Positions 17,976-26,329 of a DNA stretch of 64,000 nucleotides are shown piece after piece. Made by a program: the position numbers and the translations under genes. Positions within the stretch are counted from its first letter, which is position 1. Each line of letters starts with the position of its first letter. The notes under the pieces were generated by a model. It saw nothing but the letters and a program-made list of their open reading frames with translations, ran no database searches and was not told where the DNA came from. The stretch lies in assembly GCA_040080965.1 (NCBI GenBank), contig JBEBHH010000014.1, positions 1 to 64,000 of the forward strand, written 5' to 3'. This stretch comes from SHZI01 sp040080965 (GTDB lineage Bacteria; Pseudomonadota; Gammaproteobacteria; Steroidobacterales; GCA-2729495).

Positions 17976-19463
17976 TCAAGTTGTGGAGGCGTGTACGGGT
18001 AGCTCGAAACTGAAACGCGCGCCCGTGCCCGACCTGCTGTCCACGGCAACGGTACTCCCATGGAGCTCCAGGATGCCCTTGACGATGGCTAGACCGAGCC
18101 CCGCATGGGCAGAGCCGCTCGATCGGCTCTGGTCGCCGCGATAGAAGCGGTCAAAGATTCGGCTTTGGTCTGCCGTCGGAATGCCGGGGCCAGAGTCTTC
18201 GACAGAGACGCGCACGTGACCCTGGGAGCCAGCGGCCGCCCGCAACTTTACAGTTCCCCCGGGTGGAGAATGCTGGATGGCATTCTCGGTCAGATTGTCG
18301 ATTGCGCGTTCAATCAGGCTGATGTCCCCGATCACGAGGGGCAGTGAGTTCGAATAGTCGGCACGAAGGACGACATCCTTCGTCGATGCAGTGATAGAGA
18401 ACTTCTGGGCAATGTCCTGGATCAGCTCTGCCAGCTGAAAGGGCTCCTGCTGCGGTACCACCTGTCCGGCATCAAGTTTCGCCAGCTCCAGCAGTTGGCC
18501 GACCAGGCGAGTCAGCCGGCGGCACTGACTGATTGCCGTGGCCAGGTACTGGCGCCGCTCGGCAGGCGTCAGTTCGTTATCTTTCAGGGATAGCGTGTCC
18601 AGGTGAGCTTGCAGAGTCGTCAGCGGCGTGCGCAGGTCATGCGAAATGTTCGCGACCATATCGCGCCGCATGTCATCGGTGTCCCGCAGGGTTGCCATCT
18701 GGCTCCGAACCCGTGAGGAGAGGTCGCCGAACAGCGCCGCCAGGCGTTCAATCTCATCGCCCTGGGACCCGGCAGCCCGTTCAGTCAATGCGCTGTCGCC
18801 GGAGAATGTCGCGGCCTGAAAGCGCTCCATATCGGCCTTGAGTGTGCTCAGGCGTCGGGTAATCGAGCGGATAAGAATCAGCGTCGCGATGATGGCCAGT
18901 ACGCCGCACGATATCAGCAGGCTCAGGCTCTCGTTGATTGTGTACGCCTGCCGCAGCTCCCTGACGGCGTTCTCGTAACGAGTGCGGTGCAGAACTACGT
19001 AGAGATAGCGGGCCGGACAGTCCTGGATTTCCACCGGGGCCACCGAGAAGATCTCCTTGCCATTGAGAGACCGCGGGTCATCGCCCAATATCGGCAGGCG
19101 AGCAGCTTCCCCGAGAAAGCTGCGGATTGGTACCAGATCAACGCGCCTTCGAGCCCACTGTTCGGTAGGCACCGATGACGCTACCAGGGACCCAGCGGCG
19201 TCCAGAAGGTAAATGTCTATATCCGGGTTGAGCTCTGCGAGCTTGTGGATGCCCTCGTGGAAATTAAGAACGGTCAAAGGCTCGTCGGTAATGAGCAGGC
19301 GTGCATCTGCATAGTGCTGGGCAAGCCGCCGGTTGACGGTCTGGTCAGCCTCCGTGTGGTAGGCCTCGTGATACCCAAGCAGAATGACGGCAAAGATCAG
19401 GGTCATCGCCAGTCCAAACGCCAGGATGACGATCAGCAGCCGGCGGTATAGCGTCCGGAACAC
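17976..19463 (-). CDS. Sensor histidine kinase
   Basis: 495 residues from a GTG, 3 bases after the response regulator stop. Two membrane helices (about 9-30 and 180-200) flank a periplasmic sensor region of about 150 residues. A HAMP-like linker follows, then the HisKA site ISHDLRTP with the phosphoaccepting H275, the N box around N394 (LTENAIQHS), DSGPG (423-427) and GLGLAI (455-460). It autophosphorylates and passes phosphate to the regulator. The signal is unknown; copper or envelope stress are guesses from context. Confidence 0.94.
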   Translation of the reverse strand: MFRTLYRRLLIVILAFGLAMTLIFAVILLGYHEAYHTEADQTVNRRLAQHYADARLLITDEPLTVLNFHEGIHKLAELNPDIDIYLLDAAGSLVASSVPTEQWARRRVDLVPIRSFLGEAARLPILGDDPRSLNGKEIFSVAPVEIQDCPARYLYVVLHRTRYENAVRELRQAYTINESLSLLISCGVLAIIATLILIRSITRRLSTLKADMERFQAATFSGDSALTERAAGSQGDEIERLAALFGDLSSRVRSQMATLRDTDDMRRDMVANISHDLRTPLTTLQAHLDTLSLKDNELTPAERRQYLATAISQCRRLTRLVGQLLELAKLDAGQVVPQQEPFQLAELIQDIAQKFSITASTKDVVLRADYSNSLPLVIGDISLIERAIDNLTENAIQHSPPGGTVKLRAAAGSQGHVRVSVEDSGPGIPTADQSRIFDRFYRGDQSRSSGSAHAGLGLAIVKGILELHGSTVAVDSRSGTGARFSFELPVHASTT

Positions 19464-19466
19464 GAT

Positions 19467-20192
19467 CTACGGCCCGATCGCCGCGTGTTCGGCGAGCTTA
19501 TAGCCGATGCCCCACACCGTCAGGAGGAGCTCGGGCCGGGCCTGATCCGTCTCGATTTTGCTCCGCAACCGATTGATGTGGCAGTTGACGGCGTGCTCGT
19601 AGCCTTCGTGACTGTACCCCCATACGGCGTCCAGGAGCTGCGAGCGGCTGTAGACGCGGCCGGGGTTCCGCGCGAAATGCAACAGGAGATCAAACTCCTT
19701 GGGCGTCAGGGTAACAGTCTTGCCCCGTACCATGACTTCTCGCGCCTTTGGATCGATCGTGACAGCGGTACCGAGATTAATAGGGAGTGCCTCGTCGCCT
19801 GAAGTCGTACTCAGCGTGTCTATCCGCCGCAAAATGGCCTTTATGCGTGCCGTCAGTTCAGCAATACCGAATGGCTTGGCGATGTAGTCATCGGCGCCCA
19901 TTTCGAGTCCCAGAACCTTCTCAACTTCGGTCGTTCGCGCGGTGACCATCACGATCGGTGTATTCACTTTATGGGCCCGGAGCCGGCGGCAGACCTCGAT
20001 TCCGTCCATGCCCGGCAGCATGAGATCGAGCAGGATCAGGTCGAACGTTGTGGCCTCGGCCGCCCGCAGGCCGTCGTCGCCCCGGGCAACCGTCTGCACG
20101 GCAAATCCGCTGTCCTCCAGGTGCCGCTTGACGAGTTCCGCGAGGTCCCTCTCGTCCTCGATGATCAGCACAGATCGCTTTGAGGGGCTCAC
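19467..20192 (-). CDS. OmpR/PhoB-family response regulator
   Basis: 241 residues from the GTG at 20192, giving the normal family length; a longer reading from 20432 would add 80 residues without homology to the receiver domain. Receiver domain residues visible: E12-D13, phosphoacceptor D56 (LILLDLMLPGMDG), T84, K106. The C-terminal winged-helix domain has LTPKEFDLLLHFARNPGRVYSR and AVNCHINRLRSKIE. It is cotranscribed with the sensor kinase and divergent from the DUF2934/P2A-ATPase pair, which it may control. Confidence 0.94.
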   Translation of the reverse strand: MSPSKRSVLIIEDERDLAELVKRHLEDSGFAVQTVARGDDGLRAAEATTFDLILLDLMLPGMDGIEVCRRLRAHKVNTPIVMVTARTTEVEKVLGLEMGADDYIAKPFGIAELTARIKAILRRIDTLSTTSGDEALPINLGTAVTIDPKAREVMVRGKTVTLTPKEFDLLLHFARNPGRVYSRSQLLDAVWGYSHEGYEHAVNCHINRLRSKIETDQARPELLLTVWGIGYKLAEHAAIGP

Positions 20193-20360
20193 CAATATTG
20201 TCCGTCTGTGCAGTTGGGCAGAATCATGGCCGTGTGATCCAAGGTCAGTACTTATACGTATCCGGGATGATCGAGACAATTCCGAGACACATGGTGCCGC
20301 CGGCCAAGATAGTGTTTTCTTATTCGCACGGAAGAGCAACCTCACCGGGATAGGCTGATC

Positions 20361-20558
20361 ATGACCAAGGTCGTTTCGAGATCGGGGCGCAATACGAAAG
20401 CAGCGGGTGGCGAAGCGGAGCGGCGCTGCCACATGATCGCGGAGGCAGCCTATTTCCGGGCGTTGGAGCGCCAGTTTGCGCCGGGCCAGGACATCGATGA
20501 CTGGTTGCAGGCTGAGAAGGACGTGGACGCGACGCTGCTGCAGTCGTCTGGCCGTTAG
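20361..20558 (+). CDS. DUF2934-like small protein
   Basis: 65 residues. The pattern IAEAAYFRALERQFAPGQDIDDWLQAEKDV (about residues 26-55, quoted here only by its ends IAEAAYFRALE and DDWLQAEKDV) is typical of DUF2934, a family of short soluble proteins without known function often found near stress and metal genes. It sits 11 bases before the P2A ATPase on the same strand and is divergent from the response regulator. Confidence 0.72.
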   Translation: MTKVVSRSGRNTKAAGGEAERRCHMIAEAAYFRALERQFAPGQDIDDWLQAEKDVDATLLQSSGR

Positions 20559-20569
20559 ATCTCCTGGCG

Positions 20570-23284
20570 ATGGCCGACATACGGCACGACCAGTCGGTAG
20601 AGGAGGTCGCTGTCCAGCTCAAGACGGATCTGCTCCACGGACTTTCGGCCGCCGAAGCCGCCCGTCGCCTGCACACCGACGGGCCCAATGAGCTGCGTAC
20701 GGGCCAGGCTGTTTCGCCCCTTAGCATACTTGCAGCGCAGTTCGAGAGCCTGGTGATCTGGGTACTGATCGGCGCGGCCGCGGTTTCGGTGTTGATGGGG
20801 GAGGTGGTCGACGGCAGCGCGATCATTGCCATCGTGGTGCTGAACGCCGCTATCGGCTTCTTCCAGGAGTACCGTGCCGAGAAAGCCGCGGCTGCACTGG
20901 CGCAGCTCGCTGCGCCCCGGGCGCGGGCGATCCGCGACGGCCACGCCCAGGTCCTTCCGGCAGCAGAGGTCGTCGTCGGCGACCTGCTGCTCCTCGAAGC
21001 CGGAGATCTGGTCGCGGCCGATGCTCGCCTCCTTGAGGCTTCCGCGCTGCGCATGACGGAAGCTGCCCTGACCGGCGAGTCCGAGCCCGTGGAGAAGCAT
21101 TCCGGCGTTCTCCCGCGCGAAACTGCAATCGCTGATCGCCGCAATTCGGTGTTTCTGGGAACGAGTGTCGCCGCTGGGTCGGCCCGGGCGCTGGTTGTGG
21201 CCACAGGTATGGGTACCGAAATCGGCCATATCGCGACGCTATTGGCAACCGCCACAAACGATGCGACGCCCCTCCAGCGGCGCCTCGACCAGGTAGCCCG
21301 GCGCTTGCTGTGGGCCTGTCTGGCGATCGTCGCGGTGGTGTTCGGGCTGGGGCTCCTGCGCGGCAGTCCGCCGTTTGACCTGTTCCTGGGCGCCGTGAGC
21401 CTTGCGGTCGCGGCTATTCCGGAGGGATTGCCGGCGGTGGTCACCGTTGCGCTGGCTTTGGGCGTCCAGCGGATGGTGCGCCGGAATGCGCTGGTGCGCC
21501 GCCTGCCGGCTGTTGAGACGCTCGGTTGCGCCCAGGTGATCTGCACGGACAAGACCGGGACTCTGACCGTCGGGGAGATGACAGCACGCATGGTCGTCAC
21601 CAGTGTCCGGCTGTACCAGATCAGCGGCGAAGGTTATGTCCCGGAAGGCGCATTCTTTTCGGCGGGTATGGAACGCACCGTTGGTGATGATCCCCTGCTT
21701 CTCGACCTTCTTTACGCTGCCACGGCCTGCAATGACGCGGAACTCCAGCAACGGGCGGGCCGGTCAGTCATTGTCGGCGACCCTACGGAGGGGGCGCTCC
21801 TCGTGGCGGCCGCAAAAGCGGGTCTGACCCGGTCAGGAATCGAGGAACAAGCGCCGCGGCTACACTCGGTGCCGTTCGATTCGGACCGGAAACGAATGAC
21901 GATCGTGCGCGTGCGCGGTAAGGACGTCACGGCTTTCGTCAAGGGTGCGCCGGAAGTCATCCTTGAGCGTTGTACGCACATTCTGGCCGAGCGGGGCCCA
22001 GTCGTGCTTTCGGCCAGCGACCGGGACCGGATGGCGCAGGCCGCCGCGCTGATGGCCAACGACGCCTTGCGGGTGCTGGCAGTGGCCAGGCGGTCGCTCG
22101 GTCAGCCATTCAATGCCGATGAGGCTGGTGATCTTGAACAAGGCCTCACGCTGGTGGGCCTGATCGGATTACAGGATCCACCCCGGGCCGAAGCTCGCGA
22201 CGCGGTCGCGAAGTGCAAACGTGCCGGCATCAAGACGGTGATGATCACCGGCGATCACCCGGATACCGCGCGGGCGATCGCCCGGGAACTGGGTGTACTG
22301 GGAACCGGGGACGGGGTGCTGCTGGGAGTGGAACTCGAGCGAATGACTGACGCGGCACTGGCCGAACGGGTCAGCAACATCGCGGTGTACGCCCGGGTTA
22401 CGGCGGAGCATAAGCTCCGCGTCGTGCGGGCCTGGAAGTCGCGTGGCGCGATCGTCGCCATGACGGGTGATGGCGTTAATGACGCTCCGGCCCTGAAGGA
22501 GGCGTCGATCGGCATCGCCATGGGCATCACCGGGACCGAGGTCACCAAAGAAGCCGCGGATATCATCATCACTGACGATAACTTTGCCTCTATCGTGGCT
22601 GCAGTGGAGGAAGGTCGCGGCATTTACGACAACATTGCCAAGACCCTGGCCTACTTGCTGGGGGGCAATGCCGGAGAACTCATGGTCATGCTGATCGCGG
22701 CGCTGGTGGGCTGGCCACTGCCGCTGCTGCCGCTGCACCTGCTGTGGATCAATCTCGTGACGGACGGCTTGCCGGCACTGGCGCTGGCTACCGACCCTGT
22801 AGACCCGGGCGTGCTGAGCCGTCCCCCGCGCCGACCCGAAGCGCAATTGATGGATCGTGACTTCCTGCGGCTGACGGCCCTGACCGGTCTCCTGACTGCT
22901 GGCGTGACGTTGGCTGCTTTCGCCTACGAACTCTATGTTGATGGCAATATCGAGCAGGCGCGAGACGCTGCTTTCACCGTGCTGGTGCTGTCTGAACTGA
23001 TGCGCTCGTTCGGCGCACGCAGCAGTGTCTTGACCGTCTGGCAGGTTGGTCTGCTTTCCAACATTCGGCTCTTTCTCGTGGTGACGGTCAGCTTCGGGCT
23101 GCAGCTGGCAATCCATCATGTCGGCATGTTGCAGACACTGTTCGGTACTGATCCGATTAGTCTCCAACAATGCGTGGCATGGACGGCACTTGGTTTCGTG
23201 CCGCTGCTGGTACTGGAGGCGAGGAAGGTGTTGCGCCGAGTCGGAACCCAGGGCGCTAATCATCCCGACGCTTTTGTCACTTAA
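20570..23284 (+). CDS. P-type cation ATPase, P2A (calcium/manganese-like)
   Basis: 904 residues, normal for the P2 family. TGES in the actuator domain, PEGLP in membrane helix 4 (residues 284-288), phosphorylated D327 in CTDKTGTLT, KGAPE in the nucleotide domain, GDGVNDAPALK and a C-terminal six-helix bundle are visible. PEGLP and the cation ATPase N- and C-terminal domains mark it as a P2-type pump rather than a heavy-metal P1B ATPase; transported ion (calcium, manganese or other) cannot be fixed. Follows the DUF2934-like gene by 11 bases. Confidence 0.93.
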   Translation: MADIRHDQSVEEVAVQLKTDLLHGLSAAEAARRLHTDGPNELRTGQAVSPLSILAAQFESLVIWVLIGAAAVSVLMGEVVDGSAIIAIVVLNAAIGFFQEYRAEKAAAALAQLAAPRARAIRDGHAQVLPAAEVVVGDLLLLEAGDLVAADARLLEASALRMTEAALTGESEPVEKHSGVLPRETAIADRRNSVFLGTSVAAGSARALVVATGMGTEIGHIATLLATATNDATPLQRRLDQVARRLLWACLAIVAVVFGLGLLRGSPPFDLFLGAVSLAVAAIPEGLPAVVTVALALGVQRMVRRNALVRRLPAVETLGCAQVICTDKTGTLTVGEMTARMVVTSVRLYQISGEGYVPEGAFFSAGMERTVGDDPLLLDLLYAATACNDAELQQRAGRSVIVGDPTEGALLVAAAKAGLTRSGIEEQAPRLHSVPFDSDRKRMTIVRVRGKDVTAFVKGAPEVILERCTHILAERGPVVLSASDRDRMAQAAALMANDALRVLAVARRSLGQPFNADEAGDLEQGLTLVGLIGLQDPPRAEARDAVAKCKRAGIKTVMITGDHPDTARAIARELGVLGTGDGVLLGVELERMTDAALAERVSNIAVYARVTAEHKLRVVRAWKSRGAIVAMTGDGVNDAPALKEASIGIAMGITGTEVTKEAADIIITDDNFASIVAAVEEGRGIYDNIAKTLAYLLGGNAGELMVMLIAALVGWPLPLLPLHLLWINLVTDGLPALALATDPVDPGVLSRPPRRPEAQLMDRDFLRLTALTGLLTAGVTLAAFAYELYVDGNIEQARDAAFTVLVLSELMRSFGARSSVLTVWQVGLLSNIRLFLVVTVSFGLQLAIHHVGMLQTLFGTDPISLQQCVAWTALGFVPLLVLEARKVLRRVGTQGANHPDAFVT

Positions 23285-23317
23285 GTAATTGTCCATTTAA
23301 GGGTAAAGGAGAGTGCC

Positions 23318-23680
23318 GTGAATATTCGTTTCCTGATGACGGTGGTTGTGATGTCCGCGCTGGTGGGCGTGTCCGCGTGTTCGTCGCTAAAAAGCGCCGG
23401 CCACGAATACCTGATGCGCGGCCAGGTGGTCGAGGTGGCCGGTAGCGAGGCGGTGGTGTGCATTGGTTCGGCTGACGGTGCCAGGGTGAGCCAGGAACTA
23501 ACCGCGTACAAGCTGGTGAACAAGAATCCGCCAGGAGGACCCGGCAAGAACCCGCCCCGCTGGGAGCGCGTCCAAGTGGGGACCGTCCGCATCGTGCAGG
23601 TTGTCGATGAGCATTTTGCCAAGGCGCAGGTGACCAGTGGCGACGTCAAGGTGAATGACATTGTTGAGATGAAACCCTAG
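23318..23680 (+). CDS. Putative lipoprotein of unknown function
   Basis: 120 residues from a GTG with AAAGGAGA upstream. A signal sequence ends in a lipobox-like VSAC (Cys about residue 21). The mature part is beta-rich with a Pro/Gly/Lys loop (NPPGGPGKNPP) and a final VTSGDVKVNDIVE strand. The ATPase gene ends 33 bases upstream and the RND operon begins 50 bases downstream, so it may be the first gene of that operon. No family recognised. Confidence 0.66.
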   Translation: MNIRFLMTVVVMSALVGVSACSSLKSAGHEYLMRGQVVEVAGSEAVVCIGSADGARVSQELTAYKLVNKNPPGGPGKNPPRWERVQVGTVRIVQVVDEHFAKAQVTSGDVKVNDIVEMKP

Positions 23681-23729
23681 CGGGCAGCGCTGTCGCTGAA
23701 TGTATCGAATAAGGTGGGGAGGCTGAGCC

Positions 23730-24995
23730 ATGCTTCAGCGTCGTAACAGGAGCCGCGCCGCCGGGAGGCTGGTCAGCCTCCTGATAAGTGCAGCCGCTGC
23801 CTCAATTGGGCCAGACATTCTGATGGCGCAGGACTCGACCGAGATCTCATCGGGCCTCGAGCTTGGTGGGTTGGTGCAAGAGGCTGTCGAGAACAATCCC
23901 GAGATCAGGGCTGCTGCCCAGCGGGCCGAGGCCGCGAAGGCGATGGTTCCCCAGGCGCGGACCCTGCCGGACCCGATGATCATCCTCAGCTACGAAGACA
24001 TGCCGGTACGGGAGACGATGTACGGCGTCAGTCAGGAATTTCCGTTTCCCGGAAAGCTGAAGCTCAAGGGGGAGATTGCCTCGCGCGAAGCGGGCCAAGC
24101 CGAGCAGGAATATCTCGCGGTCCGTCTCGGCGTCACGGCGCGCCTGAAGGAGGCGTACTACGAACTGCAACTGGTGCGTAGGTCCACCGAGATCATTGAG
24201 AAGAGCCGGCAAGCGCTTGTGCAGTTCTCAAGGGCCGCCGAATCTGGCTATACGGTTGGAAAGATGGCGCAGACCGATGTCTTCCGGGCCCAGGCGGAGG
24301 TCTCGCGCAGTCTCGCTCGGCTCGCTACGGTGAGACAGCGACAGCAGTCCGTAAGCGCGGAGCTGGCGCGCATCCTCAACCGCTCCACCTCGGGGCCTCT
24401 GAATGTGCCGGGTGAGATACGCCCAATGGCCGTTCGCCGGAGTCAGGCGGAACTCATCGACCTGATTGACCAGGCCCCGATGTTGCTGGCCCGGAGCGAG
24501 GGGGTTGAGCGCGGTAGCGCTGCGGTGGAGCTTGCGCACCGGGAGTATCTGCCCGACTTCGAGATTGGCGTCCAGGGCGTACGGGACGAACCCATGGGTG
24601 ATTACGGCTACCAGTTGATGCTGAACGTCACGGTGCCGCTCTACTTCGCCACGAAGCAGCGATACGGGGTGCGGCAAGCGGTGGCCTCCAAGGCAGAAGC
24701 CGTTGGCGATCTGCAAGCTTCTCGCCAGGAGCTTGTCATGCGAGTGAGGGACAACATTGCCCAGGTCGAGCGCGCCGACGAACTGATTGGGCTGCTCGAG
24801 AAAGCCATTATCCCGCAGGCGCAACTCACCCTGTCGTCCGCGAGATCGGGTTACGCCGTGGGCCGGGTGGACTTTCTGACATTGCTGAACAGCCTCTTCA
24901 CGCTCCAGGAGAATGAACTTGAGTTGCAGTCGGAAATAGTCGAGCACGAGAAGGCACGCGCGCGCCTGGAAGAAATCATCGGAGAAGAGCCATGA
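23730..24995 (+). CDS. cusC: TolC-family outer membrane factor of RND efflux pump
   Basis: 421 residues. After a signal peptide come long amphipathic helices with the repeated TolC pattern (LVQEAVENNPEIRAA, then in the second half LIDQAPMLLARSEGVER). It forms the outer-membrane and periplasmic exit tunnel for metal pumped by the RND protein. Its stop overlaps the start of the adaptor gene (ATGA at 24992-24995). The symbol follows from the Cus-like pump downstream; CzcC-like naming would also be defensible. Confidence 0.87.
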   Translation: MLQRRNRSRAAGRLVSLLISAAAASIGPDILMAQDSTEISSGLELGGLVQEAVENNPEIRAAAQRAEAAKAMVPQARTLPDPMIILSYEDMPVRETMYGVSQEFPFPGKLKLKGEIASREAGQAEQEYLAVRLGVTARLKEAYYELQLVRRSTEIIEKSRQALVQFSRAAESGYTVGKMAQTDVFRAQAEVSRSLARLATVRQRQQSVSAELARILNRSTSGPLNVPGEIRPMAVRRSQAELIDLIDQAPMLLARSEGVERGSAAVELAHREYLPDFEIGVQGVRDEPMGDYGYQLMLNVTVPLYFATKQRYGVRQAVASKAEAVGDLQASRQELVMRVRDNIAQVERADELIGLLEKAIIPQAQLTLSSARSGYAVGRVDFLTLLNSLFTLQENELELQSEIVEHEKARARLEEIIGEEP

Positions 24996-26314
24996 CATCA
25001 CGTCATTCCCGGCGTTCCTCCCCGCCGCTGACGGCGATGGTCCTGCAGCTCTGCCTGCTTGCCGGTGCTGTCGCCATCGTGACCGGCTGCCAGGACCGCG
25101 GACAGCCATCAGGGAAGCCAGCGCCCGCGACGAATCAGGGCCCGACGGGCCGCAAGATGACGACGGCAGATATGGCCGCGATGGAGACATCACCTCCCGC
25201 CGCTGCGCCGGCAGGCGACGGCATGACCCCTGAGGAAATGGCGCGGATGCCGGCGCAGGCAGCTGGCACTGGTGGCGACCTGGACGTGGGCCCGGAGCGA
25301 CTGCAGTCCATCGGGGTCCGGTTCGAGAGAGCCACGCGGCGGTCACTGGATCGCGAGATCCGCACAGTCGGCCGGATTGCGGTGGATGAGCGGAGACTCG
25401 CGCGTGTCAACGTCAAGGTCGAGGGCTGGATCGACCAGCTCTATGTGAACACCACCGGCCAGCCGGTGACCAAGGGGCAGCCGCTGCTTGCCCTGTACAG
25501 CCCGGATCTCGTGGCGACCCAGGAGGAGTACCTGCTGGCGCTACGGAGCGCACAGACGCTGGGGGGCAGCGAGTATCCGGAGGTCGCGGAAGGCGCGAAA
25601 TCGATGCTGGAGGCCGCTCGACGCCGACTGCAGCTATGGGATATTGCGGACAGCAACGTTCGCGAGCTTGAGCGGTCCGGCAAGGTTCTGCGAACGCTGC
25701 CAATCCACGCTCCGATCAGCGGCACAGTCATGGAAAAAATGGCGGTGGCCGGCATGCGGGTGATGCCCGGAGACGACCTCTACGTGATTGCCGACCTCAG
25801 TCACGTCTGGATCCTGGCCGACATCTACGAATACGAACTACCCTTCGTTCAGGTTGGTCAGACAGCGGCTATCACCGGCTCCTACGATTCGGCGGCGCCA
25901 ATGAGTGGGCACCTGACCTTCATTTATCCGACAGTCAATCGGGAGACGCGTACGGCCGAGGCCCGCTTTGAAATGGACAATCCCGGCGGGAAGCTCAGGC
26001 CCGATATGTACGTCAATGTCGCACTGACGGTGCCCCTGGGTGAGCGGCTCATTGTCCCGAAGGACGCGATTCTGGAGTCCGGAGAGCGTCATGTGATCTT
26101 CATTCGGCAGTCTGGTGGAAAGATTGCCTGGCGCACAGTGAAGATCGGGGCCCGGGCCGGCGACTGGGTTGAAGTGCTCGACGGACTGACTGAGGGTGAG
26201 GAGGTCGTGACATCAGCGAACTTCCTGATCGACTCCGAGAGCCAGGTGAAAGGGGCAATGGCTGGCATGGCTGGCATGGAGAAGCCAGACGACGCAAAAG
26301 AGCCCAAGCCGTGA
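24992..26314 (+). CDS. cusB: RND periplasmic adaptor (membrane fusion protein)
   Basis: 440 residues. A lipobox-like VTGC (Cys 33) suggests a lipid anchor. A Met-rich stretch (KMTTADMAAMETS, MTPEEMARMP; residues about 50-90) could bind Cu(I). The barrel-sandwich hybrid domain (VNVKVEGWIDQLYVN, then APISGTVMEKMAVAGMRV) and beta-barrel domain (VALTVPLGERLIVPKDAIL) follow in usual order. It links the inner-membrane pump to the outer-membrane factor and may hand metal to the pump. Confidence 0.9.
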   Translation: MTSRHSRRSSPPLTAMVLQLCLLAGAVAIVTGCQDRGQPSGKPAPATNQGPTGRKMTTADMAAMETSPPAAAPAGDGMTPEEMARMPAQAAGTGGDLDVGPERLQSIGVRFERATRRSLDREIRTVGRIAVDERRLARVNVKVEGWIDQLYVNTTGQPVTKGQPLLALYSPDLVATQEEYLLALRSAQTLGGSEYPEVAEGAKSMLEAARRRLQLWDIADSNVRELERSGKVLRTLPIHAPISGTVMEKMAVAGMRVMPGDDLYVIADLSHVWILADIYEYELPFVQVGQTAAITGSYDSAAPMSGHLTFIYPTVNRETRTAEARFEMDNPGGKLRPDMYVNVALTVPLGERLIVPKDAILESGERHVIFIRQSGGKIAWRTVKIGARAGDWVEVLDGLTEGEEVVTSANFLIDSESQVKGAMAGMAGMEKPDDAKEPKP

Positions 26315-26329
26315 GCGCTTGGACCGACC